A stretch of 64,000 nt of DNA from Fimadaptatus sp050946055. GTDB lineage: Bacteria; Bacillota; Clostridia; Christensenellales; Aristaeellaceae. The notes under the pieces are model-generated. The model had not been told where the DNA came from, made no database searches, and saw nothing but the letters and a program-made list of their open reading frames with translations. Of this stretch, positions 24,473 through 32,772 are shown piece after piece. Made by a program: the position numbers and the translations under genes. How positions within the stretch are numbered: the first letter of the stretch is position 1; each line of letters starts with the position of its first letter. The stretch covers positions 68,505 through 132,504 of the forward strand of contig JBMNUB010000003.1 of the NCBI GenBank assembly GCA_050946055.1, given 5' to 3'.

Positions 24473-25882
24473 ATGCGCGGTCCGATATTCGGAAACAAGG
24501 AGTTCTTTCGCGGCCTGATAGCGATAGGCCTGCCCATAGCCCTGCAAAACCTGCTGACCAATTCGCTGTCGCTGGTGGACTCGCTCATGGTGGGTCAGCT
24601 CGGCGAGGGCGCGATAGCGGCGGTGGGCGTGGCAGGTCAGTTCAGCCAGCTTATGTTTGGCTTCTACTGGGGCATATGCTGCGGCGGCACGACGTTCTTT
24701 GCGCAGTATTTTGGCGCGGGCGATGAGCGCGGCATACGCAGATCGTATGGCCTTACCCTGTCGCTGGTGCTGCTGATAGGATTTGTGTTTTCGCTTATGG
24801 CGCTATGCTTTCCGCAGACGGTCATGGCCATGTACACAAGCGAAGCGGATGTGCAGGCGCTGGGCGTGAGGTACATGCGCATAGTGGGTCTGTCGTATAT
24901 GTTTACGACATTCTCCATGGCGCTTAGCTGCCTGCTGCGCTCGCTTGAACAGGTGCGCCTGCCGCTGATAGCGTCGGTGGCATCGCTGGCGGTAAACACG
25001 CTGCTCAATTACATGCTCATAACCGGCAATCTGGGCGTGCCCGCGCTGGGCGTGGAGGGCGCGGCGATAGCGTCCTGCGTGGCGGCGGTGATGAACTTTG
25101 CCGTGCTGCTGCTGGTGTCCATAAGGCAGAAGAACATCGCCGTGACCAACATTAAGCAGATGTTTGAGTGGCCGCGCGAGTTCCTCATGGACTATGCACG
25201 CAAGTGCTCGCCCATAGTGCTAAATGAAACGCTCTACGGCCTGGCGCTGATGGTGGTCAACATAGTCATAGGCCGTCAGGGCGAGGCCAACATCGCCGCC
25301 ATGACCATATTCCGCACCATAGAGGGACTGATATACGCCTTCTTCCGCGGGCTGAGCAGCGCCTGCACCACCATGGTGGGCAAGCACGTGGGCGCGGGCG
25401 AATTGGATGTGGCCATAGACTACACGCGCTGGTATGCGCGCTTCACGCCGCTGGTGGCGTTTGTGATGACCGCGCTGGTGCTGACCATAAACAGGCCGCT
25501 GTTGGGGCTGTTTGACGTGTCGGATGGCGTAAAGCAGACCGTCGTGTACATGCTGATGATATACGCGGTTATGGCGCCGTTCAGGTACTGCGACTACGTG
25601 GAGGTGTACGCATTCCGCGCCGGCGGCGAATCGCGCATGGGCATGTACTTCGAGGTGGGCGGCATATGGCTGATAACCGTGCCGCTGACCGCGCTGTGCG
25701 GACTGGTGCTGCATCTGCCCTTTGTGTGGGTATTCTTCGCCACCTTCGTGGAAGAAGTGGTAAAGCTCCCGATAGAGACGCACTACATGCACTCGCTGCG
25801 CTGGATAAAGCCGGTCACGCCCGAGGGGCGCGCCGCGCTGGATGCGCTAAGGCTTAAGCGCACTGCAACCGCCAAGGCATAA
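24473..25882 (+). CDS. MATE-family efflux transporter (second of a tandem pair)
   Basis: 469 residues. Parallel motifs to its upstream neighbour: FFRGLIAIGLPIALQNLLTN, CGGTTFFAQYFG, FRAGGESRMGMYFEVGGIW. The ATG at 24473 is preceded by GGAAGTGAGG. The divergence between copies is spread over the protein, so the duplication is old. No regulator is adjacent, unlike the two other MATE genes of the window, each paired with a MarR-type gene. Confidence 0.9.
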   Translation: MRGPIFGNKEFFRGLIAIGLPIALQNLLTNSLSLVDSLMVGQLGEGAIAAVGVAGQFSQLMFGFYWGICCGGTTFFAQYFGAGDERGIRRSYGLTLSLVLLIGFVFSLMALCFPQTVMAMYTSEADVQALGVRYMRIVGLSYMFTTFSMALSCLLRSLEQVRLPLIASVASLAVNTLLNYMLITGNLGVPALGVEGAAIASCVAAVMNFAVLLLVSIRQKNIAVTNIKQMFEWPREFLMDYARKCSPIVLNETLYGLALMVVNIVIGRQGEANIAAMTIFRTIEGLIYAFFRGLSSACTTMVGKHVGAGELDVAIDYTRWYARFTPLVAFVMTALVLTINRPLLGLFDVSDGVKQTVVYMLMIYAVMAPFRYCDYVEVYAFRAGGESRMGMYFEVGGIWLITVPLTALCGLVLHLPFVWVFFATFVEEVVKLPIETHYMHSLRWIKPVTPEGRAALDALRLKRTATAKA

Positions 25883-25915
25883 AGCGCCATTTAAGCTCAT
25901 ATAAGTCGCGATGCA

Positions 25916-25951
25916 TTGCTCGCTCTCCTGCGTGAGGGCGAGCAATTTTTG
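25916..25951 (+). terminator. Terminator of the tandem MATE operon
   Basis: 12-bp stem TTGCTCGCTCTC / GAGGGCGAGCAA with one G-T pair, 6-base loop, then TTTTTG. Confidence 0.9.
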
Positions 25952-26147
25952 CAAAAGGCGCAGGTCTGGGGCGGGGAAAAGCATACCATGCGCTGCGCCT
26001 GGATGCAAATTCGCGGCGTTTGGCTGCGCATATGCGGTTTTGGGCGGCCGGTATGGGGTTTGTGGACGTAAACCGTTGCGCGCAGCCATGCGCGATGATA
26101 TCATATATGCAAAGAGAGCCGCACAGCGCGGTTGCGGGAGGGAGAAT

Positions 26148-27935
26148 ATGAGAAAAAGGCTGCTGGTCATGCTGCTCATGGCGCTAATCGCGGTGAGCGG
26201 GGTTGCGCATGCGGGCGGGGATGCCGTGGTGGAGCGGTTTGATGCGGACTACACGGTGCGCGAGGACGGCGTGATAGCCGCTGAGGAGCGCCTTGTGTAC
26301 AGGACAACCGACGACATAAACGGGTTCACGCGCGACATGGACCCGGCGCTGGGAAGCGGCTACGACGGATTCTCGGTGGCGGAGGTGCGCGGGAGCGCGG
26401 AGACTCGGCTGGAGTACGACGCCATGGCGCGCAAGGGCGACGCGGGCGTGTACAGGTATGAGGCGCTGGACAACGGCCTGAACAGGTATTATGTACATAT
26501 ACCCTGCGAAGATGGAGACCGGGTGGAGCTTGTCTATCGCTATGAGATATACGGCGCATGCGCGCGCTACGCCGACGTGGGCGTGATAAGCCTGCCGCTG
26601 CTGGGCGACGCATGGGAGCTGGACATAGAGGATTACAGCGCGCGCGTGTCGCTTTCGGGCGGCAATGGCTCAGATATGGACGTGCGCGTGATGAGCGCGG
26701 GCATGGACATGGACACGTGCGAAGCTGTGGACGGCGGGTTTGTGTTCAAGGGCAGAAATGCGGGCGATGGCGAGGCGTTTCGCGTGCGGCTGATGTTCCC
26801 GCAGGAGCTAGTGCCGGGCATGGCGCTTACCGAGGATAAGCCCATGCGCGAATACATACTTGCTTCCGAAGCCGAATACGACGCGACGCTGCAGCGCAAC
26901 AACTCGCTGGGCTGGGCGCTGCTGGCGTTGCTTGTGGCAGGCTCTATACTGCTGAGCGTAGCGGCGCACAGACTGTGGGGCCGCGACCCTGCGGTCAATG
27001 TGAACATGCACTCGTCGGGCATGGCTCTGCCGTCCACGGGTGGAGCTACGCCCGCAGAACTGGCGGTGGACATAAAGCGCGCTGTGCCCGATGAAGATGC
27101 GCTGGCGTCTACGCTGCTTGATCTGGCAAGGCGGGGGTATATCGAGCTGGAATACGATGATAGCGACATGACATATGTGCGCACGGATAAGCCATATGAC
27201 GATTGCGCGCCGCATGAGCGCTTTGCGATGGACTGGATATTCTCGCTGGGCAACGGCATGCGCGTGTCGATGGAGGAGATAAAGCAGAAAGCTGAACATA
27301 TAGAGTATGCAAAGGCGTTTTCGAGCTGGCAAAGCATGGTCAAGGAGTCGGCTGAGGAGCGCATTTGGTACGAAAAGCGTACACCTGCGCAGAAGGCGAC
27401 CGGCAGCGTGATTCTGGCGGCAGGCGCTACCGGCATAATCGGAGCGATAATCTGCCTTGCGCAGGGCGCACTGTTTAGCATAATGGCGCTGGGGCTGGGA
27501 CTGGGGGGACTTTCGCTTGTGGCGGCGGGTGTGTTTGCACTTGTCATGTGCCGCCATACTGCCGAGGGCGCGCAGATAGCTGCGGACTGGATAAGCGTGC
27601 GCGACTGGATAAAGAAGGAGGACTGGAGCGCGGACGTGGCGCTGATAGATACGGCGTTGTGGGAACAACTGATGGTGTACGCACTGGTGCTGGATGCGGA
27701 TGCGGCGCTTGCGGCTAAGCTGGACAATCTTGATCCCAGCTATGCAGACGCAATGCGCGCTTCGCATGATGCGGTTCTGCTGCGCGCACGCGACAGCGAC
27801 GTGTTTGTCGAGTACGGCATGTACGGCTACTACTGCGCCCATGCCGCCAGCAGCATGAGACATGCTTCCTCGTCCTCGGGCGGCGGCAGCGCGGGCAGCG
27901 GCTCGGGCGGCGGCGGTGGCGGCGGTACTTTCTAA
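26148..27935 (+). CDS. DUF2207 membrane protein (first of a tandem pair)
   Basis: 595 residues. Signal peptide at 1-22 (AHA before GG); an extracytoplasmic beta-rich DUF2207 region with DADYTVREDGVIAAEE and RYEIYGACARYADVG; a transmembrane segment at about 254-273; the conserved post-TM block PSTGGATPAELA followed by a winged-helix-like STLLDLARRGYIEL and DDCAPHERFAMDWIF; two more helices at about 420-468; and a Gly/Ser-rich C-terminal tail ending GGGGGGGTF, typical of the family. Function is unknown for the family. GGGAGGGAG lies before the ATG. The copy that follows is a paralogue. Confidence 0.85.
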   Translation: MRKRLLVMLLMALIAVSGVAHAGGDAVVERFDADYTVREDGVIAAEERLVYRTTDDINGFTRDMDPALGSGYDGFSVAEVRGSAETRLEYDAMARKGDAGVYRYEALDNGLNRYYVHIPCEDGDRVELVYRYEIYGACARYADVGVISLPLLGDAWELDIEDYSARVSLSGGNGSDMDVRVMSAGMDMDTCEAVDGGFVFKGRNAGDGEAFRVRLMFPQELVPGMALTEDKPMREYILASEAEYDATLQRNNSLGWALLALLVAGSILLSVAAHRLWGRDPAVNVNMHSSGMALPSTGGATPAELAVDIKRAVPDEDALASTLLDLARRGYIELEYDDSDMTYVRTDKPYDDCAPHERFAMDWIFSLGNGMRVSMEEIKQKAEHIEYAKAFSSWQSMVKESAEERIWYEKRTPAQKATGSVILAAGATGIIGAIICLAQGALFSIMALGLGLGGLSLVAAGVFALVMCRHTAEGAQIAADWISVRDWIKKEDWSADVALIDTALWEQLMVYALVLDADAALAAKLDNLDPSYADAMRASHDAVLLRARDSDVFVEYGMYGYYCAHAASSMRHASSSSGGGSAGSGSGGGGGGGTF

Positions 27936-28092
27936 TGCGGCTGCGCGAGCGAACCCGCTCTCGTTTAGGGAGCGGGGTCGCTCTGTCATGGAACATGGTG
28001 CCTTGCGGCGAGAAAATACGTTGTGCGGTTGTCTTTGATATGGCATTATATGGCCATGAATGGCAGCGTCTTGCGGCTGCGGGAGGTGGCTC

Positions 28093-29898
28093 ATGAACAG
28101 GGGAAGGCTGGTCGCGCTGCTGCTGGCGCTGCTTATGCTGTGCGCGGACGCGCATGCGGAGCAGCTTGCGGCCATGGACGCTGTCGTGGAGAGCTTTGAC
28201 GCGGACTATGTGGTGCGCGAGGACGGCGTTATCGCCGCAGAGGAGCGCGTGGTGTACAAGGCCACGGGCGATATGGACGCACTGACGCGCGACATGACGC
28301 TGGCGCGGGGCAGCAGCTATGGCGAGTTCTCGGTGTCGAAGGTTTGCGATGGCGTGGAGACGCGGCTGGATGAAGCGACGGCATCGGGCGGCGAGGGCGC
28401 GTACAGCCGTGTGCGCAGCGGCGATGGCGCGGACAGGTATTGCATAAACCTGCCCTGCGCGCGCGGGGACAGCGTGGAGCTGATATATAGATACAATATA
28501 TATGGCGAATGCGAACGCTATGCCGACTTGGGCGTGATAGACATGCCGCTGCTCAGCGATGCATGGAAGCTGAAGATATACCGATACACGGCGCGCATAT
28601 CGTTTGAGGGTGGCAGCGCGGACGGAATGGACGTGCGCGCAATCCACAACGGCATGGGCATGCTCATGCATGAAGCCAAGGACGGAGGCTATGTATTCGA
28701 CGGCAGGTCTGTGGGCGAAGGCAATGCGATAAAGGTGAGACTAACGTTCCCGCAAGAGCTGATACGGGGCATGGACTTCACCGGGGACAGGCCGATGCAG
28801 GACGGGGTACTGACGGGAGCTGTGGCCGGGTCCAGCGATGAAGCGGATATGACTATGCAAAGCGAAGCCGGAGCTGATGCGGAGCATGATGCCAATGCTC
28901 AGCGCTATGTCAGGCTGGGCTGGGTGATATTTGCGGTGATGACCGCTGTCGCGGCGCTGATGCTGCTGGCGGCGGCGCTGCTGTGGGGTCGCAAGACGCC
29001 CGCGCGCATTGACGAGTACATGGGCGGCATGGAGCTTCCCTCGACCATGGGAGCTACGCCCGCCGAGATGTGCTTGAATCTGCGCGCGAAAATAGGCGCG
29101 GAAGCCATGACTGCGACGCTGCTTGACCTAGCGCGCCGTAAGTACATATTGATAGAGCTGGACGGCGATATAACCTATGTACGCAGCGGCAAGTCCGAGC
29201 GCCAATGCGCTCCGCACGAGCGCTTTGCCATGGACTGGATATTCTCGATGGGCAAAGCAGGCCGCGTTTCGCTCAGGGACATAAAGGCATTCGTCAATCG
29301 CGGCTTGTACAGGGGCGAACTGTACAAGTGGCGCAGGATGGTCAGGTCTGCGGCCAAGGCGCGCGGCTGGTACGAGCCGCATACGCTCATGCACAAACTG
29401 CTCATAACATTATCGCTTTTGCTGAGCGCAGTCGTTACGGCAATCACGTGGGAATTTGGCGGCGAAATGCATGATGCAATCACGATAGCGCTGGGCATAG
29501 GCAGCGAGATGTTCCTGTTAAGCGGATGGCTGTCGCACAGGATACGCCGTCATACGCCCGAGGGCGCGCAGAATGCCGCCGACTGGGACAGCGTGGCCTA
29601 TTGGATAATGTCTAGCAGCTGGGACGGCGATGAGATGCAGTTGGACGTGGCGGAGCTTGAGCAGCTGATGGCGTATGCGCCGGTGCTGGGCGTTGAGGAG
29701 GAACTGGCGTGCAGACTGAAAGAGCTGGGCAAGGAGTGTGCCGGCGCGCTGCGCTCAGGACGTGGCGCGGTGCTGCTGCGCGAAGCGGACGGCAGCATGG
29801 CTAAAGTGTATGGCGCCTGCTGTGAGCGCACAATATACACGCTAAGCAACATAAAATACAGGGCCGGCGGCAGGCATTACTTCAGAATCAAGCTGTGA
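28093..29898 (+). CDS. DUF2207 membrane protein paralogue lacking the Gly-rich tail
   Basis: 601 residues, same plan as the upstream gene: signal peptide (1-22, DAHA before EQ), FDADYVVREDGVIAAEE, one TM at about 280-300, LPSTMGATPAEM, TLLDLARRKYILIE, QCAPHERFAMDWIFS, two later TM segments. It differs in an extra ~30-residue insertion before the first TM and in its C-terminus, which ends GGRHYFRIKL instead of the glycine tail. GGGAGGTG precedes the ATG at 28093. The 157-base gap to its neighbour holds an imperfect hairpin (about 27948-27990) without a T tract, so the two may be co-transcribed. Confidence 0.83.
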   Translation: MNRGRLVALLLALLMLCADAHAEQLAAMDAVVESFDADYVVREDGVIAAEERVVYKATGDMDALTRDMTLARGSSYGEFSVSKVCDGVETRLDEATASGGEGAYSRVRSGDGADRYCINLPCARGDSVELIYRYNIYGECERYADLGVIDMPLLSDAWKLKIYRYTARISFEGGSADGMDVRAIHNGMGMLMHEAKDGGYVFDGRSVGEGNAIKVRLTFPQELIRGMDFTGDRPMQDGVLTGAVAGSSDEADMTMQSEAGADAEHDANAQRYVRLGWVIFAVMTAVAALMLLAAALLWGRKTPARIDEYMGGMELPSTMGATPAEMCLNLRAKIGAEAMTATLLDLARRKYILIELDGDITYVRSGKSERQCAPHERFAMDWIFSMGKAGRVSLRDIKAFVNRGLYRGELYKWRRMVRSAAKARGWYEPHTLMHKLLITLSLLLSAVVTAITWEFGGEMHDAITIALGIGSEMFLLSGWLSHRIRRHTPEGAQNAADWDSVAYWIMSSSWDGDEMQLDVAELEQLMAYAPVLGVEEELACRLKELGKECAGALRSGRGAVLLREADGSMAKVYGACCERTIYTLSNIKYRAGGRHYFRIKL

Positions 29899-30047
29899 CG
29901 CGCAGACCGTCTGCGCCGCGCGCTGCTTTAATGCTGTGCGGAAGCCGCGGCAGGGATGGAGCGCGCCTTAAGCATGCGCCGAAATCGCATTTCACGCGCA
30001 GACTCGTATATGCGCATGCACATGAAACGCCGCCGCAGTACGGCAAA

Positions 30048-30082
30048 GCGCGCTGCACTTGAGAATGCAGCGCGCGTATTTT
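30048..30082 (+). terminator. Terminator after the DUF2207 pair
   Basis: 10-bp perfect stem GCGCGCTGCA / TGCAGCGCGC, 8-base loop, then GTATTTTTA. The remainder of the gap to the convergent marR gene (to 30219) shows only a small palindrome TAGAAG-gtt-CTTCTA at 30085-30099. Confidence 0.85.
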
Positions 30083-30219
30083 TATAGAAGGTTCTTCTAA
30101 TAAGTATGCATGTCGCGCCATGCGCATCGGTGTGAAATGTGCAGGCGCGGCTTTGCCGTTTGTCGGGCCAAGCGAGTCTGCGGGCGCGCGTGCCGCATTG
30201 CCTTTGGCGGCGCATGCCC

Positions 30220-30654
30220 TCACTCCCGCGTGGCGTTTTCGCACATGGCGCGGTTTATGGACATGAAGGCGTCCAGCTCACTCTGCGGTATGCCGCGCGT
30301 CAGCTTGTACCAGAAGTCCATCTGTACCGAACGCAGGCGCTCGGCTATCTCCGCGCCGCCCGTTATAGTCAGCAGCTGGCGGCGGCGGTCGCTTTCGTCG
30401 GTGCGCATAGATATCAGCCCCTTGCGCAGCAGCGGCTCTATCGCCTTGGATACATATGCCTTGGAAAAGCCCCGGTAGTAGGCCACGTCGCGCGAAGTGT
30501 TCAGCTCCGGATTGTTGCGCAGAAACAGCAACACGTCTGCTTCGGGCCGCGTCAGCTCGCACTCGCCTGCGGCTTTGGTTATCTCTTCGTCATATGTCAG
30601 CCGTATGGCGCGGCTGTACTTTATCATGCCTGTCAGCATGCTATCCCAATCCAT
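30220..30654 (-). CDS. MarR-family transcriptional regulator
   Basis: 144 residues. Winged helix: SRDVAYYRGFSKAYVSKAIE as helix-turn-helix and the wing around RTDESDRRRQLLTIT (the D-x-R-x-x-x wing signature). Initiates at 30654 after CGGAGG. Divergent from a MATE exporter that it presumably represses, a common MarR layout. The intergenic region is only about 100 bases and holds two interlocked promoters. Confidence 0.9.
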   Translation of the reverse strand: MDWDSMLTGMIKYSRAIRLTYDEEITKAAGECELTRPEADVLLFLRNNPELNTSRDVAYYRGFSKAYVSKAIEPLLRKGLISMRTDESDRRRQLLTITGGAEIAERLRSVQMDFWYKLTRGIPQSELDAFMSINRAMCENATRE

Positions 30655-30672
30655 ATTCTTAACCTCCGATGA

Positions 30673-30701
30673 TTGACATAAAAACCGTTTACGGATATAC
30701 T
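30673..30701 (+). promoter_or_regulatory. Promoter of the MATE gene at 30757
   Basis: TTGACA at 30673-30678, TATACT at 30696-30701, 17-base spacer; expected start near 30708. Confidence 0.85.
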
Positions 30702-30714
30702 AACATGTGGATAC

Positions 30715-30743
30715 ATTATAAGACTTGAAAATGAATATGTCAA
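30715..30743 (-). promoter_or_regulatory. Promoter of the divergent marR gene
   Basis: Minus strand TTGACA (30743-30738), TATAAT (30720-30715), 17-base spacer; expected start also near 30708. Each transcript must cross the other promoter's core elements. Confidence 0.85.
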
Positions 30744-30756
30744 GGAGTGATAGGAT

Positions 30757-32136
30757 ATGCAGTCTAAGGACACGGAGCAACTGGGTACGTTGAGCGTAGG
30801 CAAACTGCTCGTAAAGCTGTCTCTGCCGGCGATAACGGCGCAGCTGATAAACATGCTGTATAATCTGGTGGACAGGATATACATAGGCAATATGGGCGAT
30901 GAGGGCATGCTCGCGCTGACCGGCATGGGCGTGTGTCTGCCGGTAATAATGCTGGTGTCGGCGTTTGCGGCGCTGGTCAGCATGGGCGCGGCCTCGCGCG
31001 CGTCGATATTCCTGGGGCGCGGCGACGTGGCCAGCGCCGAAAAGACGATGGGCAACTCCACGACGCTGCTGTTTTTGATATCGATAACGCTTACGATACT
31101 GGTGCAGATATTTGCAGAGCCGCTGCTTATGATGTTTGGCGCAAGCGAAAAGACGATAGGCTATGCGCTTGACTATCTGCGCATATACAGCATGGGTACG
31201 CTGTTTGTGCAGTTCACGCTGGGCCTCAATTCGTTCATAACCGCGCAGGGCTTTTCCAAGACCAGCATGCTTACCGTTGTGATAGGCGCGGTCATAAACA
31301 TAGCCCTTGACCCGCTGTTCATATTCACGTTCGGCATGGGCGTGCGCGGCGCGGCGCTGGCCACGATAATCTCGCAGTGCGTTTCTATGATATGGATACT
31401 GCACTTTTTGACCGGCAAGCGCACGACCCTGCGCATACGCAGGGAATGCCTCAAGATAGACTGGCACGTGATAGGTCCCTGCGTGGCGCTGGGGCTGTCG
31501 CCGTTCATAATGCAGTCCACCGAGAGCCTGCTGAACATCTGCTTTAACTCCTCACTGCTCAAGTACGGCGGCGATCTGGCCGTGGCCGCCATGACGGTGC
31601 TCAGCAGCGTCATGCAGTTCGCCATGCTGCCGCTTACCGGGCTTACGCAGGGCGCTCAGCCCATAGTCAGCTACAACTACGGCGCACGCAATGCACAGCG
31701 CGTGCGCGCGGCCTTCCGCATGCTGCTGATGAGCTGCGTGACATATTCCACGCTGCTCTGGGGCGGAGTGATGCTGTTCCCGGAGGGCTTTGTGCGCCTG
31801 TTCAACAGCGATGCGGAGCTGATATCGTTTGCCTCGCACGCGCTGCGCATATACATGGCGGCGGGGCTGATACTGGGCGTGCAGCTATCCTGCCAGCAGA
31901 CCTTTATCGCCCTAGGCAATGCCAAGAGTTCGCTGTTCCTAGCGCTGCTGCGCAAGATAATACTGCTGATACCGCTCATATACATACTGCCCGCGTTCAT
32001 GGCCGACAAGACCACGGCTGTGTTCCTCGCCGAGCCCGTGGCTGACGTACTGGCCGTTACCGCGACGGCGCTGCTGTTCAGGCAGCAGTTTGGCCGCGCC
32101 ATGCGCGCCATAGAGGAAGCGCCCGTCAAGGCGTGA
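30757..32136 (+). CDS. MATE-family efflux transporter
   Basis: 459 residues, about 12 hydrophobic segments. N-terminus VGKLLVKLSLPAITAQLINM and GLTQGAQPIVSYNYGARNAQRV mark the MepA-like branch, the same branch as the gene at 6.4 kb. AAGGAGTG lies 8 bases before the ATG. Divergently transcribed from a MarR-type regulator; substrate unknown. This is the fourth MATE gene of the window. Confidence 0.9.
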   Translation: MQSKDTEQLGTLSVGKLLVKLSLPAITAQLINMLYNLVDRIYIGNMGDEGMLALTGMGVCLPVIMLVSAFAALVSMGAASRASIFLGRGDVASAEKTMGNSTTLLFLISITLTILVQIFAEPLLMMFGASEKTIGYALDYLRIYSMGTLFVQFTLGLNSFITAQGFSKTSMLTVVIGAVINIALDPLFIFTFGMGVRGAALATIISQCVSMIWILHFLTGKRTTLRIRRECLKIDWHVIGPCVALGLSPFIMQSTESLLNICFNSSLLKYGGDLAVAAMTVLSSVMQFAMLPLTGLTQGAQPIVSYNYGARNAQRVRAAFRMLLMSCVTYSTLLWGGVMLFPEGFVRLFNSDAELISFASHALRIYMAAGLILGVQLSCQQTFIALGNAKSSLFLALLRKIILLIPLIYILPAFMADKTTAVFLAEPVADVLAVTATALLFRQQFGRAMRAIEEAPVKA

Positions 32137-32180
32137 CAGAACGCTGGAGGCATGTGCAGCGTATCTGAGCTGAATGCCAT

Positions 32181-32290
32181 GCGATGAGAGCAACGTGCCT
32201 TAGCCTGCGCGCCATGCGATGAGAGCAACGTGCCTTAGCCTGCTGCGCCGCGCGATGAGAGCAACGTGCCTTAGCCTGCTGCGCCATGCG
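32181..32290. repeat. Intergenic minisatellite, 35-36-bp units
   Basis: Three near-identical units starting at 32181, 32216 and 32252 (core GCGATGAGAGCAACGTGCC, then TTAGCCTGC…), with a degenerate fourth start at about 32288. They lie in a 636-base gene-free interval (32137-32772) before nrdD. The rest of this interval up to the nrdD promoter holds a few short GC-rich dyads and a run of As and Ts at 32461-32474, but no gene. Confidence 0.85.
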
Positions 32291-32575
32291 ACAGGAGCGG
32301 CATACTGCTGCGCCGCACGGGAATGCGCGATGCGCGCCGGGCGATGTGCCGCCGAATATAGCGCAAGGCTTAGGCAAGATGCAAAGAGTGCCGCCCGTCC
32401 CTGCCGGTCCCATGTGGGAGGCGGGCGCGGGTGGCATTCATGTTTTGGCCATGTCGAACAGAAAAAATTTTTTCCCGGGCGCATTTAGCCCGCCATGCGC
32501 CATGGCATGGGCATTTTGCCGCTAAAAGTGTTCAAAAGGGAACGCGAACATAATGTCAAATCTCTCAAGCCTCGA

Positions 32576-32604
32576 TTGACAGGCGGGCGGCAGGGCAATA
32601 TAAT
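32576..32604 (+). promoter_or_regulatory. Promoter of nrdD
   Basis: TTGACA at 32576-32581 and TATAAT at 32599-32604, 17-base spacer. The resulting leader is about 160 bases (to 32772), with a short hairpin TCGG-agg-CCGA followed by TTTTTA at about 32665-32681. I do not recognise a known riboswitch or an NrdR box in it. Confidence 0.85.
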
Positions 32605-32772
32605 AGAATTTGCTGCTGAGGCTACGGAAGTCATCCGGGCGCATGCCGGCGCGCGGCGGATTTTCGGAGGCCGATTTTTATGCCCGGAAAATGCGATTCA
32701 CGGATGTGCTTTCGGGGTATAAGTTCGTCAGCCGCGCCTTGAAGGGCGTTAATATATATCGGAGGCGATTGC

